Of a DNA stretch of 64,000 bases, positions 33,625 through 41,501 are shown piece after piece (the stretch's first letter is position 1; every line of letters begins with the position of its first letter). A program made the translations under genes and the position numbers. This DNA comes from Bacillota bacterium. Lineage in GTDB: Bacteria > Bacillota > TC1. The DNA lies in contig JAQUGR010000002.1 in the NCBI GenBank assembly GCA_028683955.1, forward strand, positions 1-64,000, given 5' to 3'. Below the pieces are notes generated by a model. That model ran no database searches. It worked only from the letters and a program-made list of their open reading frames with translations, and had not been told where the DNA came from.

Positions 33625-34854
33625 CTATAATCCAAATGGTTTGTTTCTTGCTTCAAGTTTATTTGTCTTACCTGTCATGTATGGCTCTAATCCATATCTC
33701 AATGCATCTAAACAGTGATTAAACATGTCTACAGGTTTATTAATATATTCTCCTGACTTTTTATCTTTTTTCCAAGTGTAGTTGTCTAACTCTTCTGTGA
33801 TTTTAGGACAACGTTCATCTACAACAAGTTCATACTGCTGTATAAATTGAATCCCGTTGATTACACTATCAGGTCCTTTTCTTGCTGGTTTTATCCTAGC
33901 TACACCTTTTCTTTTTATCTCTGCTATAGACTTTTGTTCAGCACTATCAGCATTGATTACTTCTTTTGAATATCCTAGATCTATAATTACATTTGCTATT
34001 TCATCATTTAGCATTCCTTTTCTGACATATTCACCAGTGACATATATTTTCTTATTGACTAAGTCGATTCTGCCATTAATAAAAGCTGATGGGTCGTTAA
34101 CATAACCAAAATCTAATCCATTAAAAAGAGGAAGTTCTTTAACTTCCTCATGCGGTATTATTCTTTTTGTATATCTAAATATCAACTTATCCAAAGTAGC
34201 AAATTCTCCCAAAGCATATATTTTATAATATGCTGGGTTCTTATCTGCCATTGTATTTAGATAATCAATATAACTTCTTCTTAAGAATCTATTATTTTTA
34301 TAATTAGTTTTTATAATTTTGCAATCATCAACTGGATTTACAAAGAAATAAGGATAAACCCAATTCACTTTGCTTACTGGGTTAAACATTAGATATATTT
34401 GAGGATAATCAACTTCTTCACCAGGTCTAAGTCTTAAGTTCAACTGGGTAAAATCCTCTAAAGTTATGTCTGTTGCTTCCTCTACCACAATATCAGTTAT
34501 TCCATCAATAGATTTTATTTTTTCAGGATCATCTAATCCTTTAAAGATAAACTCAGAACCATTGCTCAGTGCTATGGTAAAATCACTCTTGTTTGATTTA
34601 TATGATTTACTTAATCCAGCTTGATTTAATAACTCAATTGTTAAGTGCCAAATACTCTCTTTAATAGTTCTTTGAACCTTTCTTATAACAAGTATTCGTC
34701 TTTTACTATTACATGCCTTTAGAACAGCTTTTTGTATTGCTCCAACTGATTTTCCAGAACCAGCACCACCATAATATACTTCAGTGCCACAACTATAATC
34801 ATCAATTATATCCCATACCCAATTATTAAATGGTTCTTTTTTTAAGGCCTTCAT
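33625..34854 (-). CDS. Terminase large subunit (PBSX type)
   Basis: The 409-residue packaging motor. The ATPase domain has Walker A YGGAGSGKSVGAIQKAV (about 28-44), Walker B-like IVVEEATDI near 121 and LMFNPVS near 155. The nuclease domain has FNGLDFGYVNDPSAF (about 236) and the acidic INADSAEQKSI and DALRYGLEPY segments. The length is typical for PBSX-type TerL. Its start overlaps the small subunit stop by four bases. Confidence 0.94.
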   Translation of the reverse strand: MKALKKEPFNNWVWDIIDDYSCGTEVYYGGAGSGKSVGAIQKAVLKACNSKRRILVIRKVQRTIKESIWHLTIELLNQAGLSKSYKSNKSDFTIALSNGSEFIFKGLDDPEKIKSIDGITDIVVEEATDITLEDFTQLNLRLRPGEEVDYPQIYLMFNPVSKVNWVYPYFFVNPVDDCKIIKTNYKNNRFLRRSYIDYLNTMADKNPAYYKIYALGEFATLDKLIFRYTKRIIPHEEVKELPLFNGLDFGYVNDPSAFINGRIDLVNKKIYVTGEYVRKGMLNDEIANVIIDLGYSKEVINADSAEQKSIAEIKRKGVARIKPARKGPDSVINGIQFIQQYELVVDERCPKITEELDNYTWKKDKKSGEYINKPVDMFNHCLDALRYGLEPYMTGKTNKLEARNKPFGL

Positions 34855-35288
34855 TTTTCATCAACTTCTTTATACCAACCTAACTCAGTTACCGTTAAAT
34901 CTAACTTATCATTCAACAGGCCATGTCTTTTAGCTAGTAATTCAGCAGCTTTTAATCTTTCCTTTTCGTCAGGATGTTTTTCTAATGTTCTAGCCTCTGA
35001 TGTACCTAAACCGATACCCTCAACCACAACAACCTCAGCTGTTGCTTCGCCCCTCATCACCGAAGTTAGATATTCTAGTACTTCTGTTGCATCTGCCATT
35101 CTTTTAGTTTTCATTTTATCTAGTTGTTCATCTATGTAATTTTTGAGGTGAGGTTTTGTTAGGTTCTCATTGCCTATTTCCTTTGCTGATTTTTCACTAT
35201 ATCCGGCCTCAATTGCTGCTGCTGTTGCATTCCCTAACTCAATGTAAAAGTCAGCAAATCTTTTTTGTTTTTCTGTTAGTTTCTGCAT
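34851..35288 (-). CDS. Terminase small subunit
   Basis: A 145-residue DNA-recognition subunit of the terminase: MQKLTEKQKRFADFYIELGNATAAAIEAGYSEKSAKEIGNENL forms the helix-turn-helix, followed by LKNYIDEQLDKMK and VLEYLTSVMRGEATAEVV, the oligomerisation region of the family. It is first in the late packaging-head operon, downstream of the regulated promoter region at 35412-35457. Confidence 0.93.
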   Translation of the reverse strand: MQKLTEKQKRFADFYIELGNATAAAIEAGYSEKSAKEIGNENLTKPHLKNYIDEQLDKMKTKRMADATEVLEYLTSVMRGEATAEVVVVEGIGLGTSEARTLEKHPDEKERLKAAELLAKRHGLLNDKLDLTVTELGWYKEVDEK

Positions 35289-35330
35289 TTTGCAGCTCCT
35301 TTCATTTTTTTATAAATGCAAAAAGCAACT

Positions 35331-35359
35331 AGGGTATCTAGCTGCTTTTCACTTTTCTT
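35331..35359 (-). terminator. Terminator between early and late genes
   Basis: AAAAGCAACTAG (35331-35342) pairs with CTAGCTGCTTTT (35348-35359) with one G-U; on the minus strand TTTTTG follows. It lies between the late promoter region and the small terminase, so late messages begin upstream of it and must pass it, or it is a leader attenuator. Confidence 0.75.
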
Positions 35360-35411
35360 TATTCAATTAACTAAAAAGAGGTTTTAATGATTGCTCATTA
35401 CTTCCACTTAC

Positions 35412-35457
35412 ACTATATCACTGTCAATATATAACATTCTATAACATTTTATAACAT
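35412..35457 (-). promoter_or_regulatory. Candidate late promoter with three 10-bp phased repeats
   Basis: TATAACAT occurs three times exactly 10 bases apart (35430-35437, 35440-35447, 35450-35457); on the minus strand these are ATGTTATA boxes. A TATAGT -10 box lies at 35412-35417 without a matching -35, since the repeats occupy that place, the form of an activator-dependent promoter. TTGACA also occurs at 35422-35427. The third repeat overlaps the end of the regulator gene that starts at 35850. Confidence 0.6.
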
Positions 35458-35850
35458 CTTTCTTAATTCTTCTAAGCTTTGACCATGCAATCTTTGTATA
35501 TGCATATAACAATAACCCATAATAATTGCTACTTCTTCCCACGATTTATTGTTAATATAATACTCAGTTAATATTGACCTTTTAGTTGTATCGTGTAATT
35601 TCCCAATTATCGTTTTTGCCTCATCAATCAATTCATATAGCCTTATAGAATCTTGACTAATTCTATTTTCCAAATCTATCCTTTTATCAGTTATTTTTGT
35701 TTTATCCGATACTGAATCATTTCTAGGTTCATCGGTTAATACAGATGTACAACTATGCTCTTTAGCTCTTAATCTTTCGATTAAATCAATATTTGATGAT
35801 ATTTCTTTATCAATTCTTCTGACTTGCTTTAAATAATCCTTTATATCCAT
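35449..35850 (-). CDS. Phage late transcription regulator, sigma-region-4-like (DUF1492/ArpU-type)
   Basis: A 133-residue protein with an N-terminal coiled coil (DIKDYLKQVRRIDKEISSNIDLIERLRAKE) and a C-terminal sigma-70 region 4-like helix-turn-helix (RSILTEYYINNKSWEEVAIIMGYCYMHIQRLHGQSLEEL). Proteins of this class sit just before terminase genes in Firmicute phages and switch on late transcription. Here the candidate late promoter overlaps its own 3' end. Confidence 0.8.
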   Translation of the reverse strand: MDIKDYLKQVRRIDKEISSNIDLIERLRAKEHSCTSVLTDEPRNDSVSDKTKITDKRIDLENRISQDSIRLYELIDEAKTIIGKLHDTTKRSILTEYYINNKSWEEVAIIMGYCYMHIQRLHGQSLEELRKML

Positions 35851-35853
35851 TCA

Positions 35854-36249
35854 TTACCTCCAAATCAATTTAGTTAGTTTTCTTTTCAATCTATGCAGTT
35901 TCTTGTTATTCTTTTTATGTTTCTTATCGTTGAATATTTGTCCGTTAATTGCTTTTCTGATTAATTCAAATAATTGGTTAATAACATTAATAAAGACATC
36001 AATTATAGCTTTAAATGATTCTATTAAATCTTTCATACTGTTTTCTAGACTTGGTATCCTTCTCAATAATGCTTTATACTCTTCTGGGTGGTCTTTGTAA
36101 TACTGGTCAATAATCTCGCCTAATTTAATAGCTCTTAAACCAGCCTCTTCAGCAGTTAATCCTTGTGCTCTTAATGATTCCGATAATTCATTTCCTGTTT
36201 TTTCAATTTCTTTTTCTGCTTCTGTTGCTGTCTCATCTTTATTTGTCAT
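35854..36249 (-). CDS. Hypothetical prophage protein with basic C-terminus
   Basis: A 131-residue protein: acidic helical first half (EAEKEIEKTGNELSESLRAQGLTAEEAGLRAIKLGEII), hydrophobic centre (FKAIIDVFINVINQLFELI), and strongly basic end (KKHKKNNKKLHRLKRKLTKLIW). An AGAGAGGTG site precedes the ATG. It lies between the late regulator and short early genes. No family is recognised; the basic tail could contact nucleic acid. Confidence 0.6.
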   Translation of the reverse strand: MTNKDETATEAEKEIEKTGNELSESLRAQGLTAEEAGLRAIKLGEIIDQYYKDHPEEYKALLRRIPSLENSMKDLIESFKAIIDVFINVINQLFELIRKAINGQIFNDKKHKKNNKKLHRLKRKLTKLIWR

Positions 36250-36268
36250 CTTGCACCTCTCTCGTTAG

Positions 36269-36415
36269 TTAGTTCCATTCTTCTATCCGCTCTGTTGGTA
36301 ATGGATAACATTTGTCAATGTACCTATATATTGCTTCTCTAATCTCTATTATTCTTTGTTGATTATGAATATATTTTGGTTTTAATCCTAATGGTGGCAT
36401 TTGATATTTCATCAT
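36269..36415 (-). CDS. Small prophage protein, 48 residues
   Basis: A frame starting MMKYQMPPLGLKPKYIHNQQ and containing RIIEIREAIYRYIDKCYPLP, whose ATG overlaps the stop of the preceding gene as ATGA, with GGAGGTGG in front. Short proteins with a PPLGLKPKYIHNQQR-like core are seen in early regions of other clostridial phages. Function unknown. Confidence 0.65.
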   Translation of the reverse strand: MMKYQMPPLGLKPKYIHNQQRIIEIREAIYRYIDKCYPLPTERIEEWN

Positions 36416-36597
36416 TCCACCTCCACTAAAGGGCACCAGTCAGGTTTAATTGTTTCATCTATTATTTTTTTATCTGAATTATTGCACTCATAGCCAAATG
36501 TTTTAAACTCACCTCTATTGTCAATTTTACACATATAGAAAACACAGGGACATTCATTACAGCTTTTTATTTCATCGCATTCAAATTGATATTTCAT
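36412..36597 (-). CDS. Small Cys-rich prophage protein
   Basis: A 61-residue protein with seven Cys (CDEIKSCNECPCVFYMC, YECNN, DWCPL) in spacing that suggests a metal-binding fold. GGAGGG precedes the ATG. It sits between the replication gene and a 48-residue gene in the early operon. No known function. Confidence 0.65.
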   Translation of the reverse strand: MKYQFECDEIKSCNECPCVFYMCKIDNRGEFKTFGYECNNSDKKIIDETIKPDWCPLVEVE

Positions 36598-36645
36598 TTC
36601 TACAATCCCTCCTTCATTTTCAAATCTAACCTTTTATAACCCAGT

Positions 36646-37437
36646 TTAATTTCTATAAACATCTTCGTACTTACCGGTTTTAGCTTTATTACTTTTACCA
36701 GGGTTCAATTTTTCCTTTACTCCATCTCGAACACAACTATCAAGAATCACTTTGATATAGTTCCATGAATTTGGTTTATATGGACTGGCTTGTAGTATCG
36801 CTTTGATAATCATATCTTCTGGAAGATCATTCAGTAATGCTAACATTTCATTTTTATCATTTTCAGTTAAAGTTACATTTGGTATTTGTTGTTCGAATAC
36901 ATCAATAATTTTTTTAAGAGAATCATCATCATCATCAACTTCCTTGTCTGACATTTCCTCTTGACTAGACTGTTCTAGACTAGACTTAACTAAGCTAGAC
37001 TGATCTAGACTAGACTGTTCTATGTCGCCATTTGTCAGTCTTTTGCCTGTCTTTTGTCTGTCAAGTGGTTGCACCTCAAGTGCTGGTACACTTTCAGCCC
37101 TACTATAAACACCATTTTTATCTAATTCCAGTAATAATCTTTCATTTTGATATGCAGTATCTTTTATTCTGTCTGTCCTAATCCAGTTATGCATTCTCCA
37201 ATGTTTTATAACTATAATTCCGTTATCAAAGGCTATTATAAATTTCTTTAACAACAATAAATTAAGGTCATCTTTTGCAGCTCCGCAATTTCTTAAAACC
37301 TTATTTGGTGCATTCACAAAACCTTCATCATCAGCATTTAAATTAAGATGAAAATATAGAGCTTGTGAACTAGAAGGCATATCAAGAAAAGCATCTGATT
37401 CAGTAATTTGTTTATTAAACATTCTTTTATTTGCCAT
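36646..37437 (-). CDS. Phage replisome organiser / replication initiation protein
   Basis: A 263-residue protein. The N-terminus (MANKRMFNKQITESDAFLDMPSSSQALYFHLNLNADDEGFV; LRNCGAAKDDLNLLLLKKFII; IIVIKHWRMHNWIRTDRIKDTAYQNE) is the winged-helix phage replisome organiser domain. A Ser-Gln-Leu repeat linker follows (about 139-158), then a C-terminal DnaD-like helical region (NEMLALLNDLPEDMIIKAILQ) ending in SWNYIKVILDSCVRDGVKEKLN. Such proteins bind the phage origin, often inside their own gene, and bring in the helicase loader. The linker DNA here is a tandem repeat. Confidence 0.85.
   Translation of the reverse strand: MANKRMFNKQITESDAFLDMPSSSQALYFHLNLNADDEGFVNAPNKVLRNCGAAKDDLNLLLLKKFIIAFDNGIIVIKHWRMHNWIRTDRIKDTAYQNERLLLELDKNGVYSRAESVPALEVQPLDRQKTGKRLTNGDIEQSSLDQSSLVKSSLEQSSQEEMSDKEVDDDDDSLKKIIDVFEQQIPNVTLTENDKNEMLALLNDLPEDMIIKAILQASPYKPNSWNYIKVILDSCVRDGVKEKLNPGKSNKAKTGKYEDVYRN
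36965..37021 (-). repeat. Iteron-like repeats inside the replication gene (candidate phage origin)
   Basis: On the + strand CTAGACTG, one base (T or A), then TCTAGACTAGACT begins at 36965 and again at 36995, a 30-base period, followed by a partial third copy at 37009-37021. The repeats encode the SSL-rich linker. Phage origins made of iterons within the initiator gene are known in lambda-like and lactococcal phages; function here is inferred. Confidence 0.5.
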
Positions 37438-37793
37438 TATCTGTTCACCACCTCATCAATGGTAATTTGGTTTGGATCTATTGGTTTAATGTGAACTGAT
37501 AATGCTTGGAATGTCTCCGATAAATCCTTTATTTTTGATAGTATTTCTCTGTTTAGAAACCTTGATATATCAGCATCACGATAGCTTAAAAAATAACCAT
37601 AATTAGAACTGTCAGATAGGATAGGAATACCTCTTTTTCTTGCTTTTTTAATCATATCTCTGATGATTCTATCACTAATTCCTAAACATACTTCTAAGTC
37701 TTTTCTACTTATTGGATTTCTAAAATCTCTATGTAAGGCCATAACTTCTAATAGTTTTTGATAACTCTCGCTTTTAATTTCATGTAACTCCAT
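37437..37793 (-). CDS. Helix-turn-helix protein upstream of the replisome organiser
   Basis: A 118-residue protein beginning MELHEIKSESYQKLLEVMAL with a winged-helix part (SRKDLEVCLGISDRIIRDMIKKARKRGIPILS, then SSNYGYFLSYRDADISRFLN). The frame runs back to 37856, but the ATG at 37791-37793 has AAAGGGG six bases upstream, while the upstream one has no site. It is probably a DNA-binding regulator or replication partner; the gene ends overlapping the replisome organiser start. Confidence 0.7.
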   Translation of the reverse strand: MELHEIKSESYQKLLEVMALHRDFRNPISRKDLEVCLGISDRIIRDMIKKARKRGIPILSDSSNYGYFLSYRDADISRFLNREILSKIKDLSETFQALSVHIKPIDPNQITIDEVVNR

Positions 37794-37807
37794 AACTAAC
37801 CCCTTTC

Positions 37808-37855
37808 TGGGAACTGGAGAGAATTTCATTGAGGTGAGTATCTTTACAGTTCCCA
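37808..37855 (-). promoter_or_regulatory. Inverted repeat in the leader of the HTH gene
   Basis: TGGGAACTG (37808-37816) and CAGTTCCCA (37847-37855) are a perfect 9-bp inverted repeat with a 30-base spacer, just before the ribosome site of the HTH gene. It may be a split operator or an mRNA hairpin controlling translation. Confidence 0.45.
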
Positions 37856-37882
37856 TTTGTTTTATTTGAATAATTGTAAGTA

Positions 37883-38248
37883 TTAAATTAATTTTAGGTA
37901 GTTTGTAATTGTTTTTATCGCTTCATCAAATCCATATGCTACCTCTGCTTTGTACCCTTCATCTTTTAAATCTGTAAGCCATTTTTCTTGTTCCTTAGAT
38001 AATTTGCCTTTATCAGCTTTAAGTTCTAAATATAAACCATGAAAACCGCCTCTAGCAACTGGTAAAACTATATCAGGAACACCTGGCTTAACTCCTTCAG
38101 CTTTCAATCTCATTGCTGTTGTAATATGTCTGTGACCACCATTAGGCACATGATACATTTTTTCCAAACCTGGATATTTATTTCTCATCATCGATGCCCA
38201 ATCAAATATCATTATTTGTATTTGAGATTCTGTTACTTTAAGCTTCAT
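37883..38248 (-). CDS. VRR-NUC domain nuclease
   Basis: A roughly 121-residue VRR-NUC (PD-(D/E)xK superfamily) protein. Conserved parts are MYHVPNGG, AMRLKAEGVKPGVPDIVLPVARGGFHGLYLELKADKGKLS with catalytic Asp and the E-x-K, and QEKWLTDLKDEGYKAEVAYGFDEA. Phage members are thought to act in replication or recombination as structure-specific nucleases. Two starts are possible: 38272 or 38248; both overlap the RecT stop and have no good ribosome site, so coupled translation is likely. Confidence 0.88.
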   Translation of the reverse strand: MKLKVTESQIQIMIFDWASMMRNKYPGLEKMYHVPNGGHRHITTAMRLKAEGVKPGVPDIVLPVARGGFHGLYLELKADKGKLSKEQEKWLTDLKDEGYKAEVAYGFDEAIKTITNYLKLI

Positions 38249-39179
38249 TTGGGAATGCACCAAACATATCATCTAATTTCTCATCAGTCGGTTCATAAGT
38301 GGTTTCCTCTGATGTTTCATCAACCTCTATTTTTGTATTCAACCTAGCCTTGTTTTTGCCCTTCTGTGGTTGGTCTTCTATAATGGTTTCTGCCTTTTCT
38401 TCTGTCATGGGTTCGTTATCTACATACTCAACTGCTCCATCTTGATGTATTACTCCCATATCCTTGGTGTAGGCATCCTGCATTTCAATACTCATGATTC
38501 CCCACTTACTGATCAGTTGTCTTAGCATTGTTTTAAAGGCCATTCCGTCAAAATCCTTACTCCAAAATGTGTATTTATTGCCTTTTTTCTTGTCTGATTT
38601 ATATCCTTGAGAATATTCTAGTGCGTGAGCTTCCATTTTAGCCTTTGACCAGTACATTGTTTTTCTAAATCCATTATTATATTCAAACATTGCAAAGTAG
38701 CCAATTGTATTTGCTTTCTCCCTTGCTTCTTCATCATCAATTAGATTTACTTCAATCTCCTCGAATAATGGATCATAATTTATTAACTCACCCTCTTTAA
38801 TTGCTAGAACATTTAACTTCTTATATTGCCCAGACCTTAAAGCCAATTGAATATAACCTTTATATCCTAGTTGGAATTGAGCAACTTTATACCCCTTATT
38901 GTTATCATTAAAAGGTACCATGTAGTACTGGCCTAATATTGCAGATGGAGATAACTCCAAACTTTCACCTAGTAATGCAGCGGAAATAATACTTGATGGT
39001 TCACATTCTTGTAATGTCTGATTAGACACTACAGCACTTGTAATTGAAGCCACAAACCTATTTGCCCTTTTTGGGTCTCTTAAAGTATTGTTTATCATCT
39101 TTTTGTAACCTTCTGATGAAATTACCGCACTGAATTTTGGTTTTTCTTGTGATTTTGTTAATGAATTATTTACTGCCAT
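38238..39179 (-). CDS. recT: RecT single-strand annealing protein
   Basis: A 313-residue RecT recombinase that anneals complementary strands after exonuclease action. Conserved features include MINNTLRDPKRANRFVASITSAVVSNQTLQECEPSSIISAALLGESLELSPS, YYMVPFNDNNKGYKVAQFQLGYKGYIQLALRSG and WSKDFDGMAFKTMLRQLISKWG. The C-terminus is acidic. It follows DUF1351 and the YqaJ exonuclease, the common recombination module of Firmicute phages. Confidence 0.95.
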   Translation of the reverse strand: MAVNNSLTKSQEKPKFSAVISSEGYKKMINNTLRDPKRANRFVASITSAVVSNQTLQECEPSSIISAALLGESLELSPSAILGQYYMVPFNDNNKGYKVAQFQLGYKGYIQLALRSGQYKKLNVLAIKEGELINYDPLFEEIEVNLIDDEEAREKANTIGYFAMFEYNNGFRKTMYWSKAKMEAHALEYSQGYKSDKKKGNKYTFWSKDFDGMAFKTMLRQLISKWGIMSIEMQDAYTKDMGVIHQDGAVEYVDNEPMTEEKAETIIEDQPQKGKNKARLNTKIEVDETSEETTYEPTDEKLDDMFGAFPNEA

Positions 39180-39183
39180 TTTA

Positions 39184-40044
39184 TTATTCCCCCAATTTTC
39201 TTATTTTTATTTTATTTTCTTGGATCCAATTTTTTAGTTCATTTACTTGTACTTGTTTCATGTAAAGGCTAAAGTTATACCATCTGTCGTTATTAATTTC
39301 TGTTGGTTCTTCCACATCTGTTTTTCTAATTGGTTCTGAATTATTATATGGAGTTTGTGGTAATTCTTTCTCTACTGTTTTTTCTTTTGCCTTTTCAGCC
39401 TTTAATCTTTCTGCTTCCAGCATTGCTTCCTTAGACTTTTTGAGGCTTTCTTCTTTTCTTAAAACCAAGTCTAAATCTCTAGTTGTAAAAAATACATCTA
39501 ATAGAGTTGTTTCAAATTCTGAATTTTTGTCTTTGATTATCTTTACTCCTGTTTGAATATTTGAATATATCTTCTCAATATCTGCTCTAACATCCTTAAT
39601 ATTAAAAGTGGTGTTTTGCCACCTTTTATCCTCTATAGAATTAAAGCCAATAACTTCCTGGTAATCTTCAAATATCTCATTGTATATCTCTAATGCTTGC
39701 TCTCTCTTTTTAGCTTTATTTCTTGATTCATAATCTTTAACTTGATCATCAATAGCTAGAAGTGGCTGGTCAATTAATGCAATTAGTTCTTTAATAGATG
39801 ATTCGAATGCATTGTATGGCTCCAGGCACTTGTTTTTGATTTCTTTTCTTTTTGATTCTAATGCGCTTTTGAAAATATTAAGTGTTGATCTATCTGTTTT
39901 TGCTGATTTTATTGAGCTATCGTCATAAATCAAGCCCTGGTACTTATCTAAGTTCTGATTTATATATGCTTTAATCTCATCTTTGTTGAATTCAATGGAT
40001 TGTACAAATCCATCTTCTTTTGGTGTATAAATTACTAATTCCAT
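39184..40044 (-). CDS. DUF1351 family phage protein
   Basis: A 286-residue mostly helical protein with LVIYTPKEDGFVQSIEFNKDEIKAYINQNLDKYQGLIYD at the start and LNIFKSALESKRKEIKNKCLEPYNAFESSIKELIALIDQP, the pattern of DUF1351. The family always lies among RecT and exonuclease genes and is presumed to help recombination, perhaps as an inhibitor-type or scaffold partner. The C-terminal part is charged coiled coil. Confidence 0.8.
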   Translation of the reverse strand: MELVIYTPKEDGFVQSIEFNKDEIKAYINQNLDKYQGLIYDDSSIKSAKTDRSTLNIFKSALESKRKEIKNKCLEPYNAFESSIKELIALIDQPLLAIDDQVKDYESRNKAKKREQALEIYNEIFEDYQEVIGFNSIEDKRWQNTTFNIKDVRADIEKIYSNIQTGVKIIKDKNSEFETTLLDVFFTTRDLDLVLRKEESLKKSKEAMLEAERLKAEKAKEKTVEKELPQTPYNNSEPIRKTDVEEPTEINNDRWYNFSLYMKQVQVNELKNWIQENKIKIRKLGE

Positions 40045-40055
40045 GTTTTACCTCC

Positions 40056-40313
40056 TTAAAATGGTACATCTTCTTTGTTAATTATTGGTTCTAGTGGTGC
40101 CTTCGGTATAGTTTTCATATAGTCTATAAATGTAACTACTTCATCTGCTGGTACATTAATTTGAGTGACCTTAGCAATTGATTTACCAAACTTAGTATCA
40201 ACTTCTACTTCATCATCAATTTTTAGATTTTCATCTTCTGCGAAGTAGCTATATTGTGTTCCTCTGAATTCACCAGATTGTGAATGTTTGAATTGTACTT
40301 TTACTATTTGCAT
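40056..40313 (-). CDS. Hypothetical small prophage protein
   Basis: An 85-residue beta-rich protein: MQIVKVQFKHSQSGEFRGTQYSYFAEDE, VEVDTKFGKSIAKVTQINVP, ending EPIINKEDVPF. The layout resembles small OB- or SH3-like proteins found between exonuclease and DUF1351 genes in phages. The PF-type C-terminus resembles single-strand DNA-binding protein tips, but no SSB homology is evident. Confidence 0.6.
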   Translation of the reverse strand: MQIVKVQFKHSQSGEFRGTQYSYFAEDENLKIDDEVEVDTKFGKSIAKVTQINVPADEVVTFIDYMKTIPKAPLEPIINKEDVPF

Positions 40314-40325
40314 TTGTTTACCTCC

Positions 40326-40973
40326 TTATAATTCCGGCAGTATCAGTGGTGGTCTTGTTCTATTTTCTACATGTTCCCAAAACTTAATACCTGCCTCTTC
40401 TAAATAATCTATATCTTCTTGAACTTCTGACCGTTCTATGAAATAATGTTTGGCTTCAGTTCTAACTTCCCCAGAATACTGATATTTAAGTTGGGCTTTA
40501 AGTACAGTGAATTCTGCCCAGGGTGCTGTTAACAATTGCCATAATACTTGAATATAATAATTATCTGGTATTCCATTGTTCCATTTTTCTTTTTGCATGG
40601 ATCTAAGAATTTCAGTAGTCTTTACTTCAAGAATACCCTTGCGTCCAGTTAGTTGTTCTATAAGTCTCCCATCCAAAGTTGATAATATAAATGGATGCTT
40701 TGGGTTTCTGATTAAATCAAAATCCTTATAGTGGACTACATATTTTGGAAAGTCTAATTTAAATAATTCCCTTAATGGAGCTTCAGCTTCTTTGCCATAT
40801 TTAACACATGGTTTATTTCCAATATCTTCGTGTTCCTTTAACCCAACTTTCAATTCCCATAGTTCTTGATTGTTCATATATGGATTCTTGCCGATAATTG
40901 CAGCTGCTTCTGAACCACCAATTCCATTTAGTCTTTCCTGGAGCCATTCCTTTTCATTTATTATTATTGCCAT
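40326..40973 (-). CDS. YqaJ-type recombination exonuclease
   Basis: A 215-residue alkaline exonuclease of the YqaJ family: EWLQERLNGIGGSEAAAIIGKNPYMNNQELWELK at the start, PFILSTLDGRL and GILEVKTTE with the PD-(D/E)xK catalytic residues, and YIQVLWQLLTAPWAEFTVLKA. It degrades one strand of double-stranded DNA, giving the substrate for RecT. It heads the recombination module. Confidence 0.92.
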   Translation of the reverse strand: MAIIINEKEWLQERLNGIGGSEAAAIIGKNPYMNNQELWELKVGLKEHEDIGNKPCVKYGKEAEAPLRELFKLDFPKYVVHYKDFDLIRNPKHPFILSTLDGRLIEQLTGRKGILEVKTTEILRSMQKEKWNNGIPDNYYIQVLWQLLTAPWAEFTVLKAQLKYQYSGEVRTEAKHYFIERSEVQEDIDYLEEAGIKFWEHVENRTRPPLILPEL

Positions 40974-40981
40974 TGCTCCTC

Positions 40982-41365
40982 CTACAGATATCTTTTGACT
41001 TCTTCCATTAATTCTAAAAATGCAACTATATGGGATGGTGTTTTAACTCCAAAGACTACTTTTCCAACCTGCTCACCGTACATGATTGCTTCATTCATAC
41101 AATCAATTAATTCATATTCTAGGTGTCTAGGTTCTTCCTCTAATTCTTCTGGTTTATATCCACTACTAATTAAATGATTTTGAACTTCACTTACTAATTC
41201 CATAGCGAATTCCCATAATGGTACTTCTTGACCTCTAACCAGCCATACGATTGTATTACTTTCCTTTGGTATGCTATAATTAGATTTAATAAGAATATCT
41301 TTGCAAACTTCGCTTAATTCCTCGCTAGAATTATTGTTTGATTGATGTTCTTTTTCTTTATCCAT
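40982..41365 (-). CDS. Hypothetical early prophage protein
   Basis: A 127-residue acidic protein (ELSEVCKDILIKSNYSIPKESNTIVWLVRGQEVPLWEFAMELVSEVQNHL). It lies between the small gene 41358-41501 and the exonuclease. No family is recognised; helical content is high and no membrane segment is seen. Confidence 0.55.
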   Translation of the reverse strand: MDKEKEHQSNNNSSEELSEVCKDILIKSNYSIPKESNTIVWLVRGQEVPLWEFAMELVSEVQNHLISSGYKPEELEEEPRHLEYELIDCMNEAIMYGEQVGKVVFGVKTPSHIVAFLELMEEVKRYL

Positions 41366-41501
41366 TTCTAAAACCCTCCCTTATTATGCTAATCTTGACT
41401 AACGCACTCTCTTTTGCCTCTTGTACTTTTATTCTTATTTGGTCTTGCCATGTTTTGAATTTAACAGCTTCAATATTCTCTTTGATTATTTCTTTTGTCA
41501 T
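41358..41501 (-). CDS. Small early prophage protein, 47 residues
   Basis: A frame starting MTKEIIKENIEAVKFKTWQD and ending ISIIREGFRNG. The ATG overlaps the preceding stop (ATGA), a GGAGAAAGGTG site precedes it, and its end overlaps the next start. The tight packing on both sides supports a real gene; function unknown. Confidence 0.6.
   Translation of the reverse strand: MTKEIIKENIEAVKFKTWQDQIRIKVQEAKESALVKISIIREGFRNG

Noticed and set aside
35422-35427. TTGACA as the -35 box of a standard late promoter
   Set aside because: No convincing -10 lies 16-18 bases downstream on the minus strand; the TATAGT with upstream repeats is a better candidate.
36961-37021. A CRISPR array, suggested by short regular repeats
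   Set aside because: The repeats are coding, only two to three units long, with no unique spacers of constant length and no cas genes; an iteron-type origin explains them better.
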